This document shows, piece after piece, positions 1-5,615 of a DNA stretch of 6,067 bases. The stretch's first letter is position 1. Each line of letters begins with the position of its first letter. The stretch comes from Candidatus Thorarchaeota archaeon (GTDB lineage: Archaea > Asgardarchaeota > Thorarchaeia > Thorarchaeales > Thorarchaeaceae): assembly GCA_016840385.1 (NCBI GenBank), contig JAEOSL010000158.1:1-6067 (forward strand), given 5' to 3'. A model generated the notes under the pieces. That model worked only from the letters and a program-made list of their open reading frames with translations. It was not told the DNA's origin and did not search any database. Position numbers and translations under genes: made by a program.

Positions 1-2
1 GG

Positions 3-275
3 AATGGTACGGTCTTGAGAAGTGAAGAACTTGGGGGAACTTCAGGAAACATCACTGTGTCAGTTGATGGATTGTCAGCCGCAGTCTACTTCTTCATAGT
101 CATTGTCGATGATTTCGGAGACAACGTAGAAACTGATTCAGTGATTGTGAATGTCCTTCCATTTCCTACTGACGGAATCAAGAATCTCGTTTTAGTAGTA
201 GGTGTGAGTGGAGCTGCTTTCGTTACAGTTTTTTTTGTCCTAGTATTACTCAGGCAAAGACGGTTAGAAGATTGA
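3..275 (+). CDS. C-terminal part of an Ig-like-repeat surface protein with a membrane anchor (partial, 5' end outside window)
   Basis: The frame is open to the left edge, so this is the last 90 residues of a longer protein. A TTG at 15 lies inside the frame and is not the likely start. Residues 1-53 read as the end of one beta-sandwich repeat, with an 'NGT' near the start, 'SGNITVSVDGL' and 'YFFIVIVDDFGDNVETDSVIVNV'. This follows the pattern NGT...SG.ITV.VDGL..G.Y...I.V.D..GN...D.V.V.V seen in tandem Ig-like/PKD-like domains of archaeal (notably Asgard) surface proteins. A short linker (PFPTDGIK) leads to a hydrophobic helix at about residues 61-83, then a short charged tail (RQRRLED). This is a type I arrangement: ectodomain outside, one C-terminal helix, cytoplasmic tail. 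The function of the missing N-terminal part is unknown. The stop is TGA at 273-275. The family-level reading is by motif similarity from memory; the coding call and anchor are seen directly. Confidence 0.85.
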   Translation, partial: NGTVLRSEELGGTSGNITVSVDGLSAAVYFFIVIVDDFGDNVETDSVIVNVLPFPTDGIKNLVLVVGVSGAAFVTVFFVLVLLRQRRLED

Positions 276-383
276 AGCATATTATCCTGCGTGCCCAATG
301 TTTCCAAATCAATACTATGCCTGAAGTATAATCAATATTGAACCGCAATAAAGAAAAGGTCTGTAACGAGTATTATCCCGTGG

Positions 384-587
384 TTGAGTGATGGAAGATT
401 CACTGGATATGAGCGGACTGTTCTATAGACACAGAAATCGGGTGGCATAGTTGGAGTATCTCTCAAACACACAAATGAATGGGTGTTTCTTTGTTATCGT
501 GATTATCGTGGAGTTCACTGGGCTCAGAAGGATCTAGGTCTTGAATGGGATGATTTGAAGAGGACTGATAATGGTGCGGAGGGCTAG
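384..587 (+). pseudogene. Possible decayed ORF with an internal TAG stop, unrecognised family
   Basis: In the frame whose codons begin at positions divisible by three, a protein-like reading runs from a TTG at 384 (LSDGRFTGYERTVL), meets TAG at 426-428, then continues as TQKSGGIVGVSLKH and on through 'NEWVFLCYRDYRGVHW' and 'DLGLEWDDLKR' to TAG at 585-587. The composition, rich in W, Y and charged residues with a regular hydrophobic pattern, is what one expects of a small globular domain rather than random frame translation. A single base change (CAG to TAG, for example) would account for the interruption. Between 429 and the GTG at 483 there is no ATG, GTG or TTG in frame, and no ribosome binding site stands before 384. 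It could be a dead gene, a sequencing error, a read-through product, or chance. I do not recognise the family. It is the only notable content of the gap between 276 and 660. Confidence 0.3.
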
Positions 588-609
588 ATTTGATAAGGGC
601 TCGCAGCAT

Positions 610-617
610 ACATATAC
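610..617 (+). promoter_or_regulatory. Weak TATA-box candidate for the 661 gene
   Basis: The sequence ACATATAC lies 44-51 bases before the ATG at 661. A TATA box here would place transcription start near 640, just ahead of the AGGAGG at 644-649, giving a leader of about 20 bases. The match to the archaeal TATA consensus is only moderate and no clear purine-rich BRE precedes it, so the position is the main support. Confidence 0.25.
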
Positions 618-643
618 TGGGAACGTATGTGAGAAACGAAATT

Positions 644-650
644 AGGAGGA
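644..650 (+). promoter_or_regulatory. Strong Shine-Dalgarno site for the 661 gene
   Basis: AGGAGGA ends 10 bases before the ATG at 661. It is a near-perfect complement to the anti-Shine-Dalgarno end of 16S rRNA and fixes the ATG at 661 as the start. Confidence 0.7.
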
Positions 651-660
651 TTGCTTTGGG

Positions 661-1227
661 ATGAGCTTCACAGAAGTATTCTTCTACTCCTTCTGCATGG
701 GCGCTATTAGCACACTATTAGTTGCGGTCATAGTTCGTGTATCCTACAAGAGATATCGTAAAGAGTTGGTGGAAGTTGGAGGTGCCCAAACGCGGCTTGG
801 CATAATAGGGAGTATGTTCCTTGAGGGCAAGAATCAGCTCTTGACGGGCTTTTTTATATTCCTCCCCATAATGGTGACGTTAATTGGAAGCGAAGGATTT
901 CTCGTCCAGTACCTCTTCCAGTACCTAGGCTCTCCTACATTTACAACTGCATTTACGAATATCCTACTTATGCTCGTGATTGTATTGATTGTATGTTTGC
1001 TTCTTCTGGTTTGGCTCTTCTGGGGACCAGGAACTGGCAAGGCTCGATTAATAGTAAGGCGCGTTCTTAGGTCCTACTGGTCACATCACAATGAGGAAAT
1101 CCTGCGACTAGAACTCCTGGTACTAAGAGAGGGCGATAAGAACCAAAGAAGAGCATTTGACTTGATTGCTGAGCGAGGATGTACAGCCAGCTTGGTAGCA
1201 AGAAACATCATTACGGAATCAGCATGA
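661..1227 (+). CDS. Three-helix membrane protein with a cytoplasmic C-terminal domain, unknown function
   Basis: This 188-residue protein is of unrecognised family. Hydrophobic segments lie at about residues 5-27, 58-77 and 99-121. The loop between the first two (28-57) is rich in Lys/Arg (YKRYRKELVEV...TRLGIIG), placing it on the cytoplasmic side by the positive-inside rule. The region after helix 3 begins with WGPGTGKARLIVRR and continues as a charged, probably helical domain (126-188) with 'SHHNEEILRLELLVLREGDKNQ'. The segment around 162-180 (RRAFDLIAERGCTASLVAR) resembles a helix-turn-helix in rhythm, but I see no firm match. No catalytic signature, ATP-binding loop or metal-binding cluster is visible; 'GPGTGK' is not a Walker A motif because the GxxxxGK[ST] spacing and the Ser/Thr are missing. 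The gene stands alone on the plus strand and converges on the minus-strand pair ending at 1612. The stop is TGA at 1225-1227. Confidence 0.85.
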   Translation: MSFTEVFFYSFCMGAISTLLVAVIVRVSYKRYRKELVEVGGAQTRLGIIGSMFLEGKNQLLTGFFIFLPIMVTLIGSEGFLVQYLFQYLGSPTFTTAFTNILLMLVIVLIVCLLLLVWLFWGPGTGKARLIVRRVLRSYWSHHNEEILRLELLVLREGDKNQRRAFDLIAERGCTASLVARNIITESA

Positions 1228-1276
1228 ACTAGATAAGGCCATGAATCATGTCCTCGTTGCAAGACTGTTGGTATTC

Positions 1277-1507
1277 TTATACACAGCAGGCAGCTCGAGA
1301 AAATGACCTGATTTGTACAATGTCAAAATTAGAATCAGAAGAATCCCCGAGGGAGTCTGTATGCACAATATTAGTTCTGTGCACAGGTAAATGACCTATA
1401 GTGGGAATGCCGATCAAGAGTATAATAGACACGACCACTGCAAGTCGGATTTTTTTGTTACTTACGAAAAACGCAAATCCTCGTTGAACCAATAAGAAAC
1501 ACTCCAA
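1277..1507 (-). other. Doubtful small ORF or gene remnant with one membrane helix
   Basis: This 76-residue minus-strand frame starts with TTG at 1507. Its pattern fits the N-terminus of an exported protein: a short basic stretch (SNKKIR), a hydrophobic helix (about residues 22-38, LAVVVSIILLIGIPTIG), then a polar region with several Asp and Ser. Against a live gene, the TTG has no ribosome binding site at normal spacing, there is no ATG in the frame, and the C-terminus (RSFSRAACCV) looks arbitrary. It may be the 5' remnant of a membrane or secreted protein gene whose rest has been lost, or chance. Apart from this, the gap 1228-1611 holds only a minus-strand T5 run (1546-1550) and a CAGGCCTG palindrome (1569-1576), either of which might help end the minus-strand operon. 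Confidence 0.22.
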
Positions 1508-1611
1508 TACACACTACAGGATTAAGCCCTTGTTGATTTTGCGTGAAAAATTAGTAGATGTTCAGGAACAGGCCTGCGCTCTGGTTGTTTGAGATACCGA
1601 TCATCGAGAAG

Positions 1612-1950
1612 TCACTCTTTCCTATCTTTTACTTTATGTCTACCTTCAAGCCAACGCATCACAAGACTGCCTATTGTGTATAAGAATACAAGCTGAAATG
1701 CCAACATAAAAACACGTTTTCCGTCAATAGTCAAAGTTTCATAGTATGACGGTCCAAATATGAGAAATAGGAGTATTAATGGAATAACCAGTACAATTAC
1801 AATTATCCACTTTCTTCCATTTTCTTCTGTCCTCATCCATCTCACAGACGCTGTTTTTAGATCAATATTGAAGTGATATGGTTGGTTCCAATTATGCTGC
1901 TGGATGCTCATCATCCATCCAAGATATTTCCGATTTTTCGACCCAATCAA
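1612..1950 (-). CDS. Two-helix small membrane protein, second gene of a minus-strand pair
   Basis: The protein has 112 residues if translated from TTG at 1950, or about 99-100 from the tandem ATGs at 1914 and 1911. I chose TTG because AGGAG ends five bases before it, whereas the ATG pair has no convincing ribosome binding site; the ATGs remain a real alternative. The polar N-terminal stretch (IQQHNWNQPYHFNIDLKTASVRW, in two parts) is followed by basic residues and two hydrophobic segments, about residues 47-66 and 79-99. A short polar hairpin between them contains GPSYYETLTIDGKR. The C-terminus is highly basic (EGRHKVKDRKE), which suggests both ends are cytoplasmic. No enzymatic motif is seen and the family is not recognised. 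The gene overlaps the upstream membrane-protein gene by 59 bases (about 20 with the ATG starts), so the two are almost certainly co-transcribed and translationally coupled, and the products may act together in the membrane. Confidence 0.75.
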   Translation of the reverse strand: MIGSKNRKYLGWMMSIQQHNWNQPYHFNIDLKTASVRWMRTEENGRKWIIVIVLVIPLILLFLIFGPSYYETLTIDGKRVFMLAFQLVFLYTIGSLVMRWLEGRHKVKDRKE

Positions 1951-2383
1951 CCTCTCTCCTAGGTGGTGGATAAATCCTTACAATCAATAATGTGACCAGA
2001 GCTAGAAAAGGAATCGGAATGATAAGGGGGATATAAAATGGAAAGAGACCCTGCAATGCAGCGAGGAGTAGAGGAATGTCATAGAGTAGAATGGGTTGAA
2101 TCTCGCTTACTAGGACTATCACCAATACGCGTTTGACAGTCGTTTTATTCTGATAAAGCCTGTAGATCATGTATGCGACTATCAATCGCATGAAGGTAAA
2201 TGGGAGTATTGGAATCATTATCCATGGGTTGAATATTGGAATAAATGTAGACCCAACAATCTGCCACATCATAGAAATTATAATCCATGATGGAACAGAT
2301 TGCTGAAGGAACGCTGGTCCAAAAACTGCTGCCAGTACTATGACTACAGCCATATCCGTTGCACTGTATTTAGTGCTTATCAT
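1892..2383 (-). CDS. Polytopic (four to five helix) membrane protein, first gene of a minus-strand pair
   Basis: This 163-residue protein starts at the ATG at 2383. A longer form from the ATG at 2398 would add MRGRS, but AGAGGAAGG sits right before the 2383 ATG, while nothing resembling a ribosome binding site precedes 2398. Hydrophobic segments lie at about residues 9-27, 33-51, 53-75, 84-107 and 115-137. They are unusually rich in Ile, Pro and Phe (for example FIPIFNPWIMIPILPF and FPFYIPLIIPIPF), suggesting kinked helices as in small transporters or ECF-like membrane components. The 'TFMRLIVAYMIYRLYQNKTTVKR' region (in two parts) marks a basic cytoplasmic loop. The C-terminal 25 residues are charged and acidic (EVDWVEKSEISWMDDEH). 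I do not recognise the family and see no substrate-defining motif. The downstream two-helix gene begins inside this gene's 3' end. The product is probably an integral component of the cytoplasmic membrane. Confidence 0.82.
   Translation of the reverse strand: MISTKYSATDMAVVIVLAAVFGPAFLQQSVPSWIIISMMWQIVGSTFIPIFNPWIMIPILPFTFMRLIVAYMIYRLYQNKTTVKRVLVIVLVSEIQPILLYDIPLLLAALQGLFPFYIPLIIPIPFLALVTLLIVRIYPPPRREVDWVEKSEISWMDDEHPAA
1951..1960 (-). promoter_or_regulatory. Ribosome binding site embedded in the upstream gene
   Basis: On the minus strand AGGAGAGAGG directly precedes the TTG at 1950, with AGGAG five bases from the start. It lies inside the coding sequence of the upstream membrane-protein gene, within its PPPRREVDW stretch. 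It decides the start choice for the downstream gene, but the same bases also encode Arg-Arg-Glu, so coincidence cannot be excluded. Confidence 0.4.
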
Positions 2384-2386
2384 AGA

Positions 2387-2395
2387 CCTTCCTCT
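2387..2395 (-). promoter_or_regulatory. Ribosome binding site deciding the start at 2383
   Basis: AGAGGAAGG on the minus strand leaves seven bases between AGAGG and the ATG at 2383. This favours 2383 over the in-frame ATG at 2398, which lacks any such element. Confidence 0.55.
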
Positions 2396-2441
2396 CATTA
2401 ACTATATGACTCGTTTGACGAAGCTGACGTTACATAAAAAT

Positions 2442-2456
2442 ATTATAAATTCTTCT
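2442..2456 (-). promoter_or_regulatory. TATA box with BRE-like flank for the minus-strand membrane-protein pair
   Basis: On the minus strand AGAAGAA (2450-2456, purine-rich, BRE-like) is followed directly by TTTATAAT (2442-2449). With usual archaeal spacing, transcription would begin near 2419, giving a leader of about 36 bases to the ATG at 2383. The element is nearly symmetrical (ATTATAAA on the plus strand), so it could also fire toward the 2548 gene. Confidence 0.45.
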
Positions 2457-2533
2457 AACCAATGTAGCAAGGTTCATATTATTTCGCGATGAGTATCCCT
2501 TGTCCGAAACCTCCAAGTTATGTAGAAATCTCT

Positions 2534-2542
2534 GGTGAGGGG
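2534..2542 (+). promoter_or_regulatory. Ribosome binding site deciding the GTG start at 2548
   Basis: GGTGAGGGG precedes GTG at 2548, with GAGG ending seven bases away. This supports GTG as a genuine start and places the Arg-rich segment and hydrophobic helix at the very N-terminus of the protein. Confidence 0.55.
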
Positions 2543-2547
2543 TCATA

Positions 2548-3066
2548 GTGAACGATGGGTCATCTAGAAGACGAGGTTTACTCTGCATTGGTACTATCTC
2601 AGTAATAGTTCTAATATTGGTGAGTGGGGGCATCTTCAGAATGTTCCCTGTATTTCCGGGCTACAAAGAGGTCATTTATTCAAGCTCAGGAGAGAGTATC
2701 ACAATAAACAGCGGGGAGTGGTTTGCTAAGCCGTTCACGATTGATAGTGACCATATAGATTGGGGCGTTGGTGCTGAAGGTGTCCTACTCAGTCATAACT
2801 ACAACGTAGACAACCTCCGATTAGAATTTGGATATGCACCTATCTCGTTGACAGAGTTCATGTCACTCAATGACACTGAAAAGATGGATTCTTTTAGGGG
2901 GTTTGGTGGTGGAGGTGGTTGGGGCCCATCAGGAACAGAATACGCAACTGGACATTTTGGTGTAGGTCCCATTGGTGAATATGTCTGGGCAATCCGTTGG
3001 ATCGATCTGGATGACAATTCGACTGTCTTTCAAACCGATTTTGACATTTCGCTCTCTACGATGTAG
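2548..3066 (+). CDS. Signal-anchored extracellular beta-rich protein with a Gly-rich loop, unknown function
   Basis: This 172-residue protein starts with GTG behind a good Shine-Dalgarno site. The N-terminus is polar and basic (NDGSSRRRG), followed by a hydrophobic helix at about residues 11-28. There is no obvious signal-peptidase site, so the protein is probably held in the membrane by an uncleaved signal anchor with residues 30-172 outside. The ectodomain is predicted mostly beta: alternating hydrophobic stretches include EVIYSSSGESITINSGEWF, LRLEFGYAPISLTEF and a final EYVWAIRWIDLDDN...VFQTDFDISL hairpin. Residues 118-129 form a flexible loop with five consecutive glycines (120-124) followed by WGPSG, another aromatic/glycine mix. 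The single Cys (C13) lies within the hydrophobic segment. The compact single-domain build resembles small jelly-roll or GOLD/Ig-like domains, but that is inference and no family is recognised. The gene lies 58 bases before the beta-helix gene on the same strand and may share its transcript. Confidence 0.83.
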   Translation: MNDGSSRRRGLLCIGTISVIVLILVSGGIFRMFPVFPGYKEVIYSSSGESITINSGEWFAKPFTIDSDHIDWGVGAEGVLLSHNYNVDNLRLEFGYAPISLTEFMSLNDTEKMDSFRGFGGGGGWGPSGTEYATGHFGVGPIGEYVWAIRWIDLDDNSTVFQTDFDISLSTM

Positions 3067-3124
3067 ATTGATGTTATTAGAAATTATGTAAAATTAAAAA
3101 TCGATGGTTGGTAGGTAGACGAGT

Positions 3125-4990
3125 ATGGGAAATGAAAGGATAAAGATTCTCGCGCTATTTACACTGCTTAGTTCCGGAATATTACTGCCGTATCTAATAA
3201 CCGATACAGGATTCGTTGAAGAAACCCAAACTGCGATTATATCACTGGATGAGGGTTCACTAAACATATGGGAGGACGAGGATTGGGAACTACAAGGTTG
3301 GCCAGGCAATGGTACTGAAATTTCACCTTATTTGGTTGAGAATATGACTCTAACCAGTTTCGATATTCACTATTCTACCGTATTCTTTGAGGTTCGGAAT
3401 TGTAGTTGTGATGTTCAGGTGTACATTGATCAAACGATTAATGGCAAAATAGAAGATTCAACTTTCAATGACCGACTCTTCATCGATGATTGTTCTAATT
3501 TGATGATATCAAATGTTACCTTCGAAAGATCTCCGATAGATCAAATCTCCGAGGATATTCTGTTTATCGGATTATCCACAAACATAACAGTTGAGGATTG
3601 CATCATAAGAGAATCCACAAAATATGGTCTGAATATTGAAGGATCAACAAATTGCACTATACGAAGGAATAGGATTTCTAATTGTGGTGAGTTAATGTAT
3701 GTCACTCCAATTATAGCTATGGCATCATCATCACTGGAAACTCACGCATCCTCGTTCGATATGTCACAATACTCCTTTCCAAGTGGTGGAGGATTACACA
3801 TCAAGGATTCCTTAATGTGTTTCATATATGACAACACTATTTCCAACAACATAGGTTACGCTATCTATTGTCATCGCACAAATAACTCGGAAATTAATAG
3901 TAATTTTGAAGAATACAATGGATATAAAGCAACATTCACATATTGTAACAAAAATGAGCTTGGTGACAATACGTTCAATTCGGGACTTGCATTGTTGAGT
4001 TCTACTGCATTCATACTTGAGAGAAATGAGATTGGTTCAAAGGGATTATCACTGATTGGAGGTCTATCTGATGTCCTCCATAGTGTAACAAACAATTCTG
4101 TTAATTCAAAACCATTACTCTTCGTGGTAAACGAATCAGATACAACCTATTCCAATACAGAATATGGGCAAATCTTCGTAGTCAACTCAAACCGGGTTTC
4201 TCTTAGTCAGATTGATGTAAGCGCATCGGCACCAAGTATAAACATCCTATATTCTCCATTCTGTGTTATATCTGAAGTTGTTTGTTCATCTATTGTCATT
4301 GACCATTCCAATAAAAGTGAAGTTCACAATTCTATTATTTCTGGGGGTTCTATCGGAATAGATTGTAGAAGCTCACCAGAATGTCAAATCAATAACAATA
4401 CAATTCGCGAAACTATAACAGGCATCCGCATAGGTTATTTTTCATTTGAATCTTTAATTCAAAATAACAAGGTCATAGATGTGTCTACGCACGGGATAAC
4501 AATTGATTCACATTATTGCATTGTCGAAAATAATACGGTATCAGGTTGCGCAACACCAGTAGTAGATACTCATTGGGGCATCACGTTTAATTACGCAGGC
4601 ATCACAATAGCTTCAAGTAATTGCCAAATCACAAATAATAATGTGACAAACAATCACGGATATGGAATTTGGGTACATTCGTATGGATCCAACAATACTC
4701 TCTACTTGAATCTCTTATCGGGGAATCCTGAAGGTAATGGTCGTAGCGATGGTGAAGATAATCAATGGGACAATGGAATAGACACTGGAAATTATTGGGG
4801 AGATTGGAGTGGTGTTGGAGTCTACAATGTACCAGGTAATGAAGGATGTGTGGATAGGTTCCCAAATGGAACATCTTCAAGTTTGGTATCGCTTACCACA
4901 GCTATCATCATGCTATCAGCTGGATGTTCACTTATTATAATCGGCCTACTAATAGTAAGAATTGTAAAAATCAAAGCCCAGAATAAGTAG
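3125..4990 (+). CDS. NosD-like right-handed parallel beta-helix surface protein with C-terminal membrane anchor
   Basis: The protein has 621 residues. A hydrophobic signal segment spans about 7-25 after a basic start (GNERIK). The exported part opens with 'GWPGNGTEISPYLVENMTL' (58-76), the usual entry of archaeal NosD/CASH-type beta-helices. Rungs of the form N.T...N.I....GI.I..S.. follow: NITVEDCIIRES...YGLNIEGSTNCTIRRNRISNC (about 153-187), a central 'KPLLFVVNESD...GQIFVVNSNRVSL' section (329-360), and a second helical block (about 400-530) ending in GNYWGDWSGVGVYNVPGN...VDRFPNG (555-582), the family's terminal motif. A helix at about 587-611 and the tail RIVKIKAQNK form the anchor. More than a dozen N-X-S/T sequons and 18 Cys are present. 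Such folds bind or cleave carbohydrates or serve as surface scaffolds; no catalytic set is identifiable. No nosF, nosY or nosL neighbours occur, so nitrous-oxide reductase maturation is unlikely. The ATG is preceded by a modest AGGT site (3113-3116). Confidence 0.93.
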   Translation: MGNERIKILALFTLLSSGILLPYLITDTGFVEETQTAIISLDEGSLNIWEDEDWELQGWPGNGTEISPYLVENMTLTSFDIHYSTVFFEVRNCSCDVQVYIDQTINGKIEDSTFNDRLFIDDCSNLMISNVTFERSPIDQISEDILFIGLSTNITVEDCIIRESTKYGLNIEGSTNCTIRRNRISNCGELMYVTPIIAMASSSLETHASSFDMSQYSFPSGGGLHIKDSLMCFIYDNTISNNIGYAIYCHRTNNSEINSNFEEYNGYKATFTYCNKNELGDNTFNSGLALLSSTAFILERNEIGSKGLSLIGGLSDVLHSVTNNSVNSKPLLFVVNESDTTYSNTEYGQIFVVNSNRVSLSQIDVSASAPSINILYSPFCVISEVVCSSIVIDHSNKSEVHNSIISGGSIGIDCRSSPECQINNNTIRETITGIRIGYFSFESLIQNNKVIDVSTHGITIDSHYCIVENNTVSGCATPVVDTHWGITFNYAGITIASSNCQITNNNVTNNHGYGIWVHSYGSNNTLYLNLLSGNPEGNGRSDGEDNQWDNGIDTGNYWGDWSGVGVYNVPGNEGCVDRFPNGTSSSLVSLTTAIIMLSAGCSLIIIGLLIVRIVKIKAQNK

Positions 4991-5110
4991 CTAAGAATTA
5001 ATCGCTATAGTTAAACTCTGAAAGATATCTTCTGCTTCTATCCACGAATCAATCGAGCGGGTTTTCCAATATTAATTTGAACAACTATAGGGTGAAAGAA
5101 TGAAATTTCC

Positions 5111-5117
5111 TTTTTTT
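5111..5117 (+). terminator. Possible oligo-T termination signal after the beta-helix gene
   Basis: A run of seven T residues, within a wider pyrimidine stretch (TTTCCTTTTTTTCTCC), lies about 120 bases after the stop at 4990 and before the next gene. Archaeal RNA polymerase can terminate on such T tracts without a hairpin. The distance from the gene makes the assignment tentative. Confidence 0.3.
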
Positions 5118-5165
5118 CTCCAACTTAACGTATAGATAAGAAATATTCTCTTTCTTACGTGGTAT

Positions 5166-5169
5166 GGAG
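5166..5169 (+). promoter_or_regulatory. Ribosome binding site deciding the start at 5179
   Basis: GGAG lies nine bases before the ATG at 5179. It overlaps the earlier in-frame ATG at 5164, which itself has no ribosome binding site, so 5179 is the better start. Confidence 0.5.
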
Positions 5170-5178
5170 TTAATAAAC

Positions 5179-5586
5179 ATGAAAAGTAAATCAGAGGCGC
5201 ATAGAAATGCATTTCTTCTAGCTTTCGCACTTACTGCTTTTATTGTAGGTGTTGGATGTATTCAAGTTGCAAGTGCATATGATGACGACCACATGTATTA
5301 TGTCCCAATTACGCCATGGGGCTGGATGAGACTGATGACAACAGCATATAACAGTGGACCTTATCTAGGAACTGTTTATGTTAGTCAGGCCGCTTTTGAA
5401 GGCTATCCTCTAGGCGTACTATGTTCGGGATTTGACGTAGCAACCGTAGATTCCTACACAAAGTTGGCATATGGAAATTATGTAGTTTATATTTGGGGAC
5501 TTCCAGCTTACTATCCAGTTCTATATACTGAGATAACCTATGAAGCAACCAACAATTTCTATTACGATGATTGGATGACCTGGTAA
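5179..5586 (+). CDS. Small secreted, acidic, aromatic-rich protein without membrane anchor
   Basis: Translated from ATG at 5179 the protein has 135 residues; the ATG at 5164 would add five (MELIN) but lacks a ribosome binding site. The N-terminus is a textbook signal peptide: charged (KSKSEAHR), hydrophobic (about 11-27), then ASA before YDDD, so cleavage after residue 33 is likely. The mature part is about 102 residues with 17 Tyr, 5 Trp and 3 Phe, roughly a quarter aromatic. It has about ten acidic residues against one Lys and one Arg, and a single Cys. Its beta-prone stretches (GTVYVSQAAF, GNYVVYIWGL, VLYTEITYEA) suggest a compact beta-sandwich, and the chain ends in YYDDWMTW with no anchor. 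Secretion into the medium or association with a surface partner is inferred. The family is unrecognised; a carbohydrate-binding, surface-layer-associated or toxin/bacteriocin-like role are all open. A hairpin with a T-rich loop follows 29 bases after the stop. Confidence 0.83.
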   Translation: MKSKSEAHRNAFLLAFALTAFIVGVGCIQVASAYDDDHMYYVPITPWGWMRLMTTAYNSGPYLGTVYVSQAAFEGYPLGVLCSGFDVATVDSYTKLAYGNYVVYIWGLPAYYPVLYTEITYEATNNFYYDDWMTW

Positions 5587-5615
5587 TATCCATGGAACTC
5601 TGAACCTAGTATTCA

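Noticed and set aside
331..341. ATCAATATTGA occurring again at 1861-1871
   Set aside because: An 11-base AT-rich match is expected by chance in 6 kb, and the second copy is inside a coding sequence.
608..630. Imperfect inverted repeat CATAC...GTATG upstream of the 661 gene
   Set aside because: The arms are only five bases with a long loop; common by chance in AT-rich DNA.
1012..1041. 'GPGTGK' in the 188-residue membrane protein as a P-loop
   Set aside because: It lacks the GxxxxGK[ST] spacing and the Ser/Thr, and follows directly after a membrane helix.
2430..2633. Reverse-strand open frame across the divergent gap and the 2548 gene start
   Set aside because: It covers the promoter region and overlaps a gene with a good start site; no ribosome binding site and no domain-like pattern.
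3094..3309. Reverse-strand open frame opposite the start of the beta-helix gene
   Set aside because: Antisense shadow of a strongly supported gene, with Ser/Pro-rich random-looking composition.
4629..4880. Histidine-rich reverse-strand open frame of 83 codons
   Set aside because: It lies antisense to the terminal motif of the beta-helix gene; the His runs are the complement of Asn/Gly/Trp/Asp codons there. No start signal.
5101..5136. Eleven-codon ORF (MKFPFFLQLNV) before the secreted-protein gene, as a possible leader peptide
   Set aside because: Only a weak GGTGA precedes it, it is too short to judge, and it overlaps the oligo-T tract that would end the upstream transcript.
5239..5262. 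Possible lipoprotein box (VGVGC) in the signal peptide of the secreted protein
   Set aside because: The residue three before the Cys is Gly, not Leu/Val/Ile, and a standard ASA cleavage site follows, so ordinary signal-peptidase cleavage fits better.
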